Source of the DNA: Intrasporangium calvum DSM 43043
Lineage (GTDB): Bacteria; Actinomycetota; Actinomycetes; Actinomycetales; Dermatophilaceae
DNA length: 64,000 nt
Reading direction: 5' to 3'
NCBI RefSeq assembly: GCF_000184685.1
Contig: NC_014830.1
Coordinates: 3,720,001-3,784,000, forward strand
The notes beneath the pieces were generated by a model. That model did no database searches and had not been told where the DNA came from. It was given only the letters and a program-made list of their open reading frames with translations. Made by a program: the position numbers and the translations under genes. This document shows positions 23,457 to 33,154 of the stretch, piece by piece (the stretch's first letter is position 1; every line of letters starts with the position of its first letter).

Positions 23457-24734
23457 GTGCTCGATCCGCTGACGACGCTCCCCGACGGGACCATCAAGCA
23501 GGTCAACCCGTTCACCGGCACGAAGGTGTGGACGCTGCCGGGCCGGGGTCGCCGCCCGATCGACCGGGTCGCCCGCCCCCCGCTGCCGATCGACCCTGCG
23601 GACGCCGACCGGATCTGCGCCTTCTGCCCGGAGCGGGTCCTCGAGACGACCCCGGAGATCGCGCGGCTCGTCCGCGACGAGGCGTCCGCGGACGGGTGGC
23701 GGGAGGTGCGGGGCCTGACCGCGGAGCAGGTCGCGGCCTCCCCGGCGGACTTCCGGCTCGTGCCGAACCTCTTCGAGATCCTGTCCTTCGACTACTGGCA
23801 CCTGACCCACGGCTGGGAACCGACCGCGGAGATGACGGCGCGACGCGAGACCTACCTGTCGACGCCGGTGGGGCGCGAGCACGTCGAGCGGCTGGCGCGG
23901 ATCCGGATCGCCGCTCGATCCGCCGAGGGCACCGTCGACGGCCCGCTCACCGATGCGGAGGTCGAGCGCGAGGCGACCGGGCTGTTCGCCGGCAACCACC
24001 TGCTCGTCGTCGCGCGCCGGCACTTCGAGGAGGGCGCCCGGGACGACTCGCGCCTGCGCGGCTCGGGTCGGCTCACCCCCGAGGAGCACCGGACGTACGT
24101 CGACTTCTCCATCGGCACGATGCGCGACGTCTATCGCGACAACGAGCACGCCCGCTACGTCAGCGTCTTCCAGAACTGGCTCCAGCCCGCCGGAGCCTCG
24201 TTCGACCACCTGCACAAGCAGGTCGTCGCCATCGACGAGCTCGGCGCGGACCTCGAGCGGGAGGTCGAGCACCTCGCCCAGGAGCCCGACCTCTACGAGC
24301 GATGGGGGCAGCGGTATGCCGCTGAGCGCGGTCTCCTGGTCGCGCGCACTCCCAGCGCGGTGGCCTTCGTCGGGATCGGGCACCGCTTCCCCTCGCTGGA
24401 GGTGCACTCGCTGGTGACGGACCGGTGCCCGTGGGAGCTGACCTCCGACGAGGTCCGTGACTTCGCCGACCTGCTGCACGCCTGCCACGCCGCGACCGGG
24501 GTGGAGGTCCCGAGCAACGAGGAGTGGCACCACCGCCCGCCGTCGGTGGACCTGCCGATGCCGCTCCGGGCCGTGCTGAAGTGGCGGATCTCGACCTTGG
24601 CCGGGTTCGAGGGCGGGACGAAGATCTACGTCAACACCGTCAGCCCCTGGTCCGTCCACGAGCGGGTGGTCGGCCGGTTGCGGGGGCTCGTCGAGGCTGG
24701 GGCGGTGTCTGCGACGGTTCGGCCCGCCGACTGA
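23457..24734 (+). CDS. DUF4921 family, GalT/HIT-like protein
   Basis: A 425-residue protein related to galactose-1-phosphate uridylyltransferase. An N-terminal CAFCPERVLETTPEIARLV gives a zinc-like CxxC, and SFDYWHLTHGWEP and FQNWLQPAGASFDHLHKQVV follow; the His-x-His-x-Gln is the nucleotidyl-transfer motif. The order fits DUF4921, a group of uncertain substrate, rather than true GalT. The start GTG follows TAGGCT by 6 nt (leaderless). A repeat variant inside the gene is translated as RYAAERG. It is followed after 100 bp by fadH. Confidence 0.75.
   Translation: MLDPLTTLPDGTIKQVNPFTGTKVWTLPGRGRRPIDRVARPPLPIDPADADRICAFCPERVLETTPEIARLVRDEASADGWREVRGLTAEQVAASPADFRLVPNLFEILSFDYWHLTHGWEPTAEMTARRETYLSTPVGREHVERLARIRIAARSAEGTVDGPLTDAEVEREATGLFAGNHLLVVARRHFEEGARDDSRLRGSGRLTPEEHRTYVDFSIGTMRDVYRDNEHARYVSVFQNWLQPAGASFDHLHKQVVAIDELGADLEREVEHLAQEPDLYERWGQRYAAERGLLVARTPSAVAFVGIGHRFPSLEVHSLVTDRCPWELTSDEVRDFADLLHACHAATGVEVPSNEEWHHRPPSVDLPMPLRAVLKWRISTLAGFEGGTKIYVNTVSPWSVHERVVGRLRGLVEAGAVSATVRPAD
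24314..24328 (+). repeat. 15-bp interspersed repeat, variant inside a gene
   Basis: GTATGCCGCTGAGCG, two changes from the consensus, in frame in the DUF4921 gene. Confidence 0.7.
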
Positions 24735-24782
24735 GCGTCCGGACGGCGGCGAGCCCGGCGGGGGCAGGCAGGCCATTGTGAC

Positions 24783-24797
24783 GTATGCCGCTGGGCT
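24783..24797 (+). repeat. 15-bp interspersed repeat, exact copy
   Basis: GTATGCCGCTGGGCT in the 100-bp gap between the DUF4921 and fadH genes, 25 bp upstream of the fadH -10 box. Confidence 0.95.
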
Positions 24798-24813
24798 GGC
24801 TACCCGGGAGTAG

Positions 24814-26865
<2,052 letters not shown>

Positions 26866-26969
26866 CCGACCCGACATGGGCTGCGCTCTCGACCCACCAC
26901 CGTCGAGTGCGCAGAACCTGCCGTCCCATCGCCCCTCGCGCGGCGAACCCATCGCGAGGAGCAGGAGCC

Positions 26970-27998
26970 TCACGCCAGCAGCTCGCGGACCCGGGGCGCC
27001 ACCTCCGTGGCATAGAGCCGGATGCTCTCCATCCGCAGCTCGTGCGGCAGCGTGCCGACCGAGTACTTCAGCTGGAACCGGGTCGCCCCGAGGACCTGCA
27101 CCGTGTCGGCGATCTTCCGGGCCACGGTCTCGGGGGACCCGCAGTAGACCGCACCCTCGGGGCCGAGCTGCTCCCTCGCCTGCTCCATCGTCATGGGCGC
27201 CCAGCGGCGCTCGCGTCCCAGCTTGTTCATGTACGCGACCTGGTGCGGGAGGAACTCCTCGAGGGCCTGCTCGTCGGTCGCCGCGACGTAACCGGGCGAG
27301 TGCACCCCCACGGGCCGCGGCTCCTTGCCCATCTCCTCGAGGGCGCGCCGGTAGAGGTCGGCGAGAGGAGCGAACTGCCGCGCCGACCCGCCGATGATGG
27401 CGATGACGACCGGGAAGCCGTAGTGCGCCGCCCGGACCACCGACTGCGGCGTGCCGCCGACCCCGACCCAGACGGGGAGATGACCGGACTCGGTCGCCGG
27501 CTGGACGAACTCGACCTCGACCGGGGGTCGGATCGAGCCCTGCCACTTCACCGGCTGCTCGGCGACGACCGCCGCGAGGAGGCTCAGCTTCTCGTCGAAA
27601 AGCGTCTCGTACTCGGACAGGTCGAGGCCGAACAGGGGGAACGACTCGATGAACGAGCCTCGCCCGACGGTGATCTCGGCTCGGCCGCGGGAAATCGCGT
27701 CGACCGTGGAGAATCGCTGGAAGACCCGGATCGGGTCATCGGACGACAGGACGGTGACCGACGTGCCGAGCCGGATCCGCTCGGTCCTGGCCGCGAGCGC
27801 CGCGAGCACCGTGTCGGGCGCGGAGATCGCGTAGTCCTTGCGGTGGTGCTCCCCCACGCCGAAGAAGTCGAGACCGAGCCGGTCCGCCAGCTCCCCCTCG
27901 GCGAGCACCTCCCGGATGACGACCGCCGGGTGGAGCGGCTGCCCGTCCGGGCCGTTCGCGATGTCGCCGAAGGTGTCGAGGCCGAGTTCGAGGCTCAT
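26970..27998 (-). CDS. LLM-class flavin-dependent oxidoreductase
   Basis: A 342-residue luciferase-like TIM barrel, distinct from the one at 19849. LGLDTFGDIANGPDGQPLHP opens it, RLGLDFFGVGEHHRKDYAIS carries the GEHH motif, LAARTERIRLGTSVTVLSSD is the cofactor strand, and GRAEITVGRGSFIESFPLFG follows. It fits the group annotated as putative FMN-dependent luciferase-like monooxygenases. Substrate unknown. ATG 27998 follows TACGGT by 7 nt, so it is leaderless. It is convergent with fadH and divergent from the PH-domain pair. Confidence 0.88.
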   Translation of the reverse strand: MSLELGLDTFGDIANGPDGQPLHPAVVIREVLAEGELADRLGLDFFGVGEHHRKDYAISAPDTVLAALAARTERIRLGTSVTVLSSDDPIRVFQRFSTVDAISRGRAEITVGRGSFIESFPLFGLDLSEYETLFDEKLSLLAAVVAEQPVKWQGSIRPPVEVEFVQPATESGHLPVWVGVGGTPQSVVRAAHYGFPVVIAIIGGSARQFAPLADLYRRALEEMGKEPRPVGVHSPGYVAATDEQALEEFLPHQVAYMNKLGRERRWAPMTMEQAREQLGPEGAVYCGSPETVARKIADTVQVLGATRFQLKYSVGTLPHELRMESIRLYATEVAPRVRELLA

Positions 27999-28060
27999 GG
28001 ACCCCACCGTAGGCGACTGTCCCCTCGGAAGGCAGCGGACTCCGGGGGCGTCGGGGAGCG

Positions 28061-28075
28061 AGCCCAGCGGCATAC
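28061..28075 (-). repeat. 15-bp interspersed repeat, exact copy
   Basis: GTATGCCGCTGGGCT on the minus strand, between the divergent LLM and PH-domain genes. Confidence 0.95.
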
Positions 28076-28114
28076 GGCCTGAGGGGACCCCGGCACATGT
28101 GAAACGGTGGGCAC

Positions 28115-28600
28115 GTGCAGCTGCGTGAGCCCGCCAACCTCGTCTCTCCGAGGGCCGTCCGGATGTGGACGGTGGAAGCGGTCCTCGGCGCGCTCTTCCT
28201 CGGCGCCGCTCAGGTCGGCTGGTGGCTGCTCGACCACGCAGCCGACCGCACCCTCCACGTCGTCCTCGCCGTGGCCTGGCTCGTGCTCTCCACCGCCTAC
28301 GCGATCGGGATGCCCCGCTGGCGCTACCGCGTCCACCGCTGGGAGGCGACGCGGCACGCGATCTACACCCAGACGGGCTGGCTCAACCAGGAGCGCCGGA
28401 TCGCCCCTCTCTCCCGCGTGCAGACCGTCGACCTCGAGCGGGGACCCCTCGCCCAGCTGTTCGGCCTCGCGACGGTGACCGTCACGACCGCGTCGGCCGC
28501 CGGACCGCTGGAGATCGCGGGGCTGGACCTCGAGGTCGCGCGCGGTCTCGTCGACACGTTGACCACGGCCGCCGTCGCGGAGAAGGGTGACGCCACGTGA
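28115..28600 (+). CDS. Bacterial PH-domain membrane protein (YdbS-like)
   Basis: A 161-residue protein with two membrane segments (residues of about 20-65) followed by a bacterial PH_2 domain: YRVHRWEATRHAIYTQTGWL, PLSRVQTVDLERGPLAQLFG, LATVTVTTASAAGPLEIAGL. This is the YdbS half of the YdbS-YdbT pair of Firmicutes and Actinobacteria, which in Bacillus is linked to resistance to certain antimicrobial peptides. GTG 28115 is the first start; the ribosome-binding site is weak. It overlaps the next gene by 4 nt. Confidence 0.85.
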   Translation: MQLREPANLVSPRAVRMWTVEAVLGALFLGAAQVGWWLLDHAADRTLHVVLAVAWLVLSTAYAIGMPRWRYRVHRWEATRHAIYTQTGWLNQERRIAPLSRVQTVDLERGPLAQLFGLATVTVTTASAAGPLEIAGLDLEVARGLVDTLTTAAVAEKGDAT

Positions 28601-30114
28601 CCGAGACGCGGCGACCGCTCCCCGAGCCGGAGTGGCGACGCCTCGACAAACGGATGCTCCTCATCCACCCGCTCCAGACGCTGCTCCAGGCGCTGCCGGC
28701 CATCCTGGCGATCTTCGTGGCCCGGATCGGCGCTGAGGACTCCGACCGCTGGGAGCTGCTCGCGCTGCCCGTGATCGTCGCCTTCGGACTGCTCCGCTGG
28801 CTCACGACGCGCTACCGGATCAGCAGCGAGCAGATCGAGCTCAAGCACGGGCTGCTCCACAAGCAGACCCGGACGGCGCGACTCGACAAGGTGCGAACGG
28901 TGGACCTGACCGCCCAGCTGCACCACCGCGCGCTGGGCCTGGCCAAGGTCGAGATCTCCACGGGCAGCGGCGGCAAGGACCGGCTCGTCCTCGACTCGCT
29001 CAGCATCGCGGAGGGGCGGCGGCTGCGCGGCGAGCTGCTGCACCGGCTCGGGGCGGGTGACCCGGTGACCGCGACCCTGCCCGCTCCCACGGGACCCGCC
29101 GTGGACATGGAGGCGCCTCCCCCCGGCACGGAGGCGGCAGGCGCGGACGAGGATCTGCTGCGGCTCGACCCGTCGTGGGTCCGGTTCGCGCCGTTCACGA
29201 TGACCGGCATCGGCACGGCGGCGGCGATCTTCGGGTTCGTCAGCCAGGGGCTCGGGCGCTTTTCCGAGCAGGGCGACCTGTACGAGTCCGGGGCCACCTG
29301 GGTCCGTGAGCTGGCCTGGTGGGTCAACCTGCTCGGGGTGGTGGTCATCGTGTCCCTCCTCGCGGTGGGCGCCTACGTCCTGTCGTTCTGGGGATTCCGA
29401 CTGTCACGGAGCCCGACCGGCAGCCTCCACACGCGACGCGGCCTGCTGACCAGCCGGGAGGTCGGGATCGACCACACGCGGGTCCGGGGCGTCGAGCTGG
29501 GGGAGCAGCTGGGCCTCCGGCTCGCCGGCGGTCGTCGCCTCAAGGCCCTGAGCACGGGACTGCAGGGCGAGGCCGGGGGCGGCTCCGACTGGCTGTCCCC
29601 ACCCGCCCCCGTCGACGTCGTCGCCGGCGTCGCGACCCTCGTGACCGGGGACGCCGGTGCGGTCTCCGACGCCCTCATCCCGCACGGACCCGCGGCGGGC
29701 CGACGCCGCCTCACTCGAGCCGTCCTGCTGCCGCTGGCCCTGACGGCGGCGCTCGCCCTGGGGTGGATGGTGGGGGACTGGCCCGGGTGGCCGCTGTGGT
29801 TCGCGCCAGGGTCGGTGGCCGGCGCCTGGCTCCTCGGTCGAGACCGTTACCGCGGCCTCGGCCATCTGGTCACCGACCGGCACCTCGTCAGCCGCAGCGG
29901 CTCGCTGGACCGGCGCCGCATCCTCCTCGCACGCGACGGGGTCATCGGCTGGAAGATCCGGCAGTCCTTCTTCCAGCGGCGCGCCGACGTGGTCACCCTC
30001 GTCGCCACCACGGCTGCCGGTCGCCAGCACTACGACGTGGTGGATCTGCCTCCGGACCGGGCGTACGAAGTGCTCGGCGAGGTCAGCCCCGAGCTGGTGA
30101 CGCAGTTCACCTGA
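28597..30114 (+). CDS. Multi-PH-domain membrane protein (YdbT-like)
   Basis: A 505-residue membrane protein with alternating helices and three PH_2 domains. The first begins RYRISSEQIELKHGLLHKQT with LDKVRTVDLTAQLHHRALGL. The second is near FRLSRSPTGSLHTRRGLLTS, and the third is near LVTDRHLVSRSGSLDRRRIL with WKIRQSFFQRRADVVTLVA. Membrane segments lie around residues 25-65, 195-265 and 375-410. It is the YdbT partner of the preceding gene, to which it is coupled by a GTGA overlap. The pair probably forms a complex in the membrane; exact role unknown. Confidence 0.85.
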   Translation: MTETRRPLPEPEWRRLDKRMLLIHPLQTLLQALPAILAIFVARIGAEDSDRWELLALPVIVAFGLLRWLTTRYRISSEQIELKHGLLHKQTRTARLDKVRTVDLTAQLHHRALGLAKVEISTGSGGKDRLVLDSLSIAEGRRLRGELLHRLGAGDPVTATLPAPTGPAVDMEAPPPGTEAAGADEDLLRLDPSWVRFAPFTMTGIGTAAAIFGFVSQGLGRFSEQGDLYESGATWVRELAWWVNLLGVVVIVSLLAVGAYVLSFWGFRLSRSPTGSLHTRRGLLTSREVGIDHTRVRGVELGEQLGLRLAGGRRLKALSTGLQGEAGGGSDWLSPPAPVDVVAGVATLVTGDAGAVSDALIPHGPAAGRRRLTRAVLLPLALTAALALGWMVGDWPGWPLWFAPGSVAGAWLLGRDRYRGLGHLVTDRHLVSRSGSLDRRRILLARDGVIGWKIRQSFFQRRADVVTLVATTAAGRQHYDVVDLPPDRAYEVLGEVSPELVTQFT

Positions 30115-30131
30115 TCGATTCTGGGGACGTC

Positions 30132-30179
30132 TTGACGTGGTCGGGAATTGGTTGCAAAGTTGAGTCGTTACCACTCAAG
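30132..30179 (+). promoter_or_regulatory. hsp20 promoter with HspR (HAIR) operator and SigH/SigR-type box
   Basis: A vegetative promoter is visible as TTGACG (30132) with a 17-nt spacer and CAAAGT (30155). Overlapping it is GGAAT (30144-30148) with 18 nt and GTT (30167), the SigR/SigH oxidative-stress pattern. GTTGAGT-N7-ACTCAAG (30159-30179) matches the HAIR operator of HspR (CTTGAGT-N7-ACTCAAG) at 13 of 14 positions. Mycobacterial acr2/hsp is known to be under both SigH and HspR, so dual control is likely here. Confidence 0.75.
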
Positions 30180-30243
30180 AAAGGTGCGTCTGCTCGGCTC
30201 TCCGCCGCGCAGCTGTTCGAGTTCAGTTGAGGAGTGACTGCAC

Positions 30244-30675
30244 ATGACCAGGACCTTCGACCCGTTCCGGGAGATGGACCGACTCTTCGGCGAGGGGTTC
30301 CGCACGGCCACGCCGGCCCCCATGCCGATGGACCTCTACCGCCGCGGTGAGACCTTCGTCGCGCAGATCGACCTGCCGGGAGTCGACCCCGGCTCGATCG
30401 ACATCGACGTCGAGGACAACACCCTCACCGTGCGCGCCGAGCGCCTCAGGGAGAACCTCGACGACGTCCGCTGGCTGTCGCACGAGCGGCCGACGGGGAC
30501 GTTCGCCCGCCAGCTCTCGCTGGGGCGTGGGCTCGCTCTCGACGACATCCAGGCGGACTACCGCAACGGTGTCCTCACCCTGACGATCCCCGTCGCCGAG
30601 GAGGCCAAGCCGCGCAAGATCGCCGTGTCGCACGGCGACGACCAGAAGGCGGCGATCGAGAGCCAGGCCAGCTGA
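30244..30675 (+). CDS. Small heat-shock protein (Hsp20/alpha-crystallin)
   Basis: A 143-residue ATP-independent chaperone. A short N-terminal arm (FDPFREMDRLFGEGF) precedes the alpha-crystallin domain: DLYRRGETFVAQIDLPGVDP, NTLTVRAERLRENLDDVRWL, SHERPTGTFARQLSLGRGLA and the closing ADYRNGVLTLTIPVAEEAKP, with the consensus GVLT and a C-terminal KPRKI tail standing in for the I-x-I anchor. GAGGAG lies 10 nt upstream of the ATG. The HspR-type operator and the stress-type promoter upstream mean it should respond to heat and thiol-oxidative stress. It closely resembles Acr2/Hsp of mycobacteria in size and control. Confidence 0.93.
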   Translation: MTRTFDPFREMDRLFGEGFRTATPAPMPMDLYRRGETFVAQIDLPGVDPGSIDIDVEDNTLTVRAERLRENLDDVRWLSHERPTGTFARQLSLGRGLALDDIQADYRNGVLTLTIPVAEEAKPRKIAVSHGDDQKAAIESQAS

Positions 30676-30749
30676 TCACCAGCGACCGCTGAGCCGTCCG
30701 CGTCCCAGCGGTCGCAGGCACCTCGGGAAACCCCCCTCTCCGAGACGGC

Positions 30750-30780
30750 AGGGCCCCGCCTCCTCCGAGGCCGGGGCCCT
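30750..30780 (+). terminator. Terminator after hsp20
   Basis: AGGGCCCCG (30750-30758) pairs with CGGGGCCCT (30772-30780). The loop has a further CCTC/GAGG pairing, and TTA follows. It lies 75 nt after the hsp20 stop. Confidence 0.75.
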
Positions 30781-30848
30781 TACCGCGGGTCCAGTGGCTC
30801 GGCTCCCGTGAGGCCCTCACCTGCAAGGAGTCCGCGCGCTGCATAGGC

Positions 30849-31496
30849 TCAGCGGTCGAGGCAGGTGCAGACGCAGGCCCGGTTGCCCTCCGGGTCGGCG
30901 AGGACGACGAAGGACGGCGCGTTGTCGTTGTCGACGACGGCACCACCCGCAGCGACGGCCGCAGCGATCCGCTGCTCGGCGATGTCGTGCGGCACCCACA
31001 CGTCGAGGTGGAACCGCTGACGTGGAGTGCGATGAGCGTCCGTGTCCTGGAACCAGAGCAGCGGCACCCGCCCCTTGGGGTCGACGACGTCCGCGCCGTG
31101 CAGCGCCTCAGCGCTCCCCGTCAGCAGCGCCGCCCAGAACGGGCCCACCGCAGCGACGTCCGCCGTGTCGAGGGCGAGCTCGATCTCGGCCACGGCGTGC
31201 GGCTCGGCCGCGACGCCCTGCTCGCGCGCGATCTCGCTGATGCGGTGGGCGAGGTCGAGATCCCGCTCGGTCAGGGCGCCGACGTCGTGGCTCATCAGCT
31301 TCAGGTCGACGTGCGGATAGGTGAGGGTCACGTCGGGGTGGTGGTTCATGGCCTCCGCCGCCTCACCGATCGCGGTGACGAACCGCAGTCCCGCGGCGAA
31401 GTCACCAGTGAGGTAGCGGGCGTGGAGCGCCTGGGCCAGCTTGCGCCAGTCGACGAGGCCGGCGTCGAGAATCTGCACTGTCGTGAGGCTGTCCAT
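30849..31496 (-). CDS. Pterin-4a-carbinolamine dehydratase-VOC fusion protein
   Basis: A 215-residue fusion. Residues 1-90 look like pterin-4a-carbinolamine dehydratase (PCD/DCoH): AEAMNHHPDVTLTYPHVDLK has the HHP motif and later His, and LTERDLDLAHRISEIA closes the fold. From about residue 100 a VOC/glyoxalase-like domain follows: AEIELALDTADVAAVGPFWA, RFHLDVWVPHDIAEQRIAAA, SFVVLADPEGNRACVCTC. PCD recycles tetrahydrobiopterin or acts as a dimerisation cofactor, while VOC domains bind metal or small molecules; the joint role is unknown. CATACT lies 6 nt before ATG 31496 (leaderless); GTG 31499 is an alternative. No aromatic amino acid hydroxylase gene is nearby. Confidence 0.8.
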   Translation of the reverse strand: MDSLTTVQILDAGLVDWRKLAQALHARYLTGDFAAGLRFVTAIGEAAEAMNHHPDVTLTYPHVDLKLMSHDVGALTERDLDLAHRISEIAREQGVAAEPHAVAEIELALDTADVAAVGPFWAALLTGSAEALHGADVVDPKGRVPLLWFQDTDAHRTPRQRFHLDVWVPHDIAEQRIAAAVAAGGAVVDNDNAPSFVVLADPEGNRACVCTCLDR

Positions 31497-31587
31497 CACC
31501 TCAGTATGGTCCTGCCGGTTCGTGGGTGAGGGCTGCCGTAGGGCGCCTCACCCGCGCCGCCGCTGGACCCGCCTCCGAGCGGAAGCG

Positions 31588-31602
31588 AGCCCAGCGGCAT
31601 CC
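31588..31602 (-). repeat. 15-bp interspersed repeat, one-mismatch variant
   Basis: GGATGCCGCTGGGCT on the minus strand, between the PCD-VOC and dctA genes. Confidence 0.9.
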
Positions 31603-31611
31603 GGGCTGATG

Positions 31612-33000
31612 TCAGCGCGCGCTGGCGGTGACCGGCGCGGGGTCCTCGAGAGCGGGAGCCGGGGAGTGCTCCGCATCGATCATGCTCGCTTCGTCGAAGG
31701 GGACATGCCCGTCGAGCACTGCCGCAACCTGCACGCGGTCGATCTGGCCCGTCCACGTGCCGACGAGCACGGTGGCGATCGCGTTGCCGGCGAAGTTCGT
31801 CAGGGCGCGCGCCTCACTCATCATCCGGTCGATACCCACGATGAAGCCGACGCCGTCGACGAGGTCGGGGCGGTGTGACTGCAGACCTCCCGCCAAGGTG
31901 GCGATCCCGGCGCCGGTCACCCCGGCCGCGCCCTTGGACGCGATCATCATGAACACGAGCAGGCCGATCTGCTCCCCCAGGCTGAACGGCTTGTCCATCG
32001 CCTCGGCGATGAAGAGGCTGGCCATCGTCAGGTAGATGGCGGTGCCGTCGAGGTTGAACGAGTAGCCGGTCGGCACGGTGATGCCCACGACGGGGCGGGC
32101 GACGCCGAGGTGCTCCATCTTGGCGATGAGACGCGGCAGGGCCGACTCGGACGACGAGGTCGAGAGGATGAGGAGGAACTCCCGACCGAGGTACCGCAGC
32201 AGCGAGAAGACGCTCACGTGGCTGACGATGCGCAGGATCGTGCCGAGCACCCCGAAGACGAACAGGGCGCACGTCACGTAGAACGCCACCATGATCAGGC
32301 CGAGGCTCTTGAGGGCATCGACCCCGGTGGCCCCCACCACGGCAGCCATGGCGCCGAAGGCGCCGACCGGCGCGAGCCACATGACCATGGCCATGAGGCG
32401 GAAGACGAGCTTCTCCACGTGCTTGATGCCCACGAGGATCGGCTCACCGGCCGGACCCATCTTCTGCAGGGCGAAGCCGACGAGCACGGCCACGAGGAGG
32501 GCCTGCAGGACGGACCCGGCGGTGAGGGCCGACACCAGGGTCTCTGGGACGAGACCGAGGATGAAGTCGGTGGTCGTCTCGGCTCCGCCCGACACCTGCT
32601 TCTGGCCTGCCGCAGCGAGCTCGTCCGTGAGGTGCAGACCAGCACCGGGCTGGACGATGTTGCCGACGACGAGCCCGATCGCGAGGGCCACGGTCGACAT
32701 CGTGAGGAAGTAGCCGAGGGCGAGGCCGCCGACCTTGCCGACCTGGGCGGCGCGGCGCACCGAGCCGATCCCGAGGACGATGGTGCAGAAGATGATCGGG
32801 GCGATCATCATCTTGATGAGGCTGACGAAGAAGGTGCCGAGCGGCTTGAGCTCCTTGCCGAGCTCCGGCCAGATCAGCCCGACGGCGATGCCGAGGAGCA
32901 TCGCGATGATGACGGCGACATAGAGGAAATGGGTGCGGTCGCGCCTCGTCGTCGCCCGGGGCTTCGGGGCGTCGACGGCGCTGTCGGCGGTGTGACTCAC
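31612..33000 (-). CDS. dctA: C4-dicarboxylate:cation symporter
   Basis: A 462-residue transporter of the DAACS family that takes up succinate, fumarate and malate with cations. Hydrophobic helices include FLYVAVIIAMLLGIAVGLIW and GTFFVSLIKMMIAPIIFCTI. The serine-rich hairpin reads LILSTSSSESALPRLIAKME, VPTGYSFNLDGTAIYLTMAS follows, and the NFAGNAIATVLVG motif binds substrate and cations. GTG 33000 follows GGAGG by 6 nt. It is divergent from the sensor kinase-regulator pair, which presumably induces it. Confidence 0.93.
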   Translation of the reverse strand: MSHTADSAVDAPKPRATTRRDRTHFLYVAVIIAMLLGIAVGLIWPELGKELKPLGTFFVSLIKMMIAPIIFCTIVLGIGSVRRAAQVGKVGGLALGYFLTMSTVALAIGLVVGNIVQPGAGLHLTDELAAAGQKQVSGGAETTTDFILGLVPETLVSALTAGSVLQALLVAVLVGFALQKMGPAGEPILVGIKHVEKLVFRLMAMVMWLAPVGAFGAMAAVVGATGVDALKSLGLIMVAFYVTCALFVFGVLGTILRIVSHVSVFSLLRYLGREFLLILSTSSSESALPRLIAKMEHLGVARPVVGITVPTGYSFNLDGTAIYLTMASLFIAEAMDKPFSLGEQIGLLVFMMIASKGAAGVTGAGIATLAGGLQSHRPDLVDGVGFIVGIDRMMSEARALTNFAGNAIATVLVGTWTGQIDRVQVAAVLDGHVPFDEASMIDAEHSPAPALEDPAPVTASAR

Positions 33001-33072
33001 AGGGGGCCTCCGTTGGCTGGGCCCGGCGGTCCCGGGCCTGAGTGATGTGATGAGCGTCGCGGCCGAACTGAC

Positions 33073-33085
33073 TAGGGTCACGATT
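33073..33085 (+). promoter_or_regulatory. -10 box of the kinase operon (leaderless spacing to a short ORF)
   Basis: TAGGGT (33073-33078) is followed by 7 nt and GTG 33086, the same geometry as other leaderless starts in the window. The GTG opens a 22-codon ORF, not the kinase itself. Confidence 0.45.
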
Positions 33086-33154
33086 GTGTTCATTGAGTTC
33101 TCGGACGCATCGCGGCAGCACCACTCGTGGCGGCACCGCTCGTGGCTGCCGTGA
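33086..33154 (+). CDS. Possible 22-residue leader peptide upstream of the sensor kinase
   Basis: GTG 33086 opens a frame of 22 codons, MFIEFSDASRQHHSWRHRSW then LP, ending in a TGA that overlaps the kinase GTG (GTGA). It starts 7 nt after a TAGGGT box. It is rich in His and Trp at its end. The 4-nt overlap with a kinase start that has no ribosome-binding site of its own suggests translational coupling. It is too short for any family assignment and could be fortuitous. Confidence 0.35.
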   Translation: MFIEFSDASRQHHSWRHRSWLP

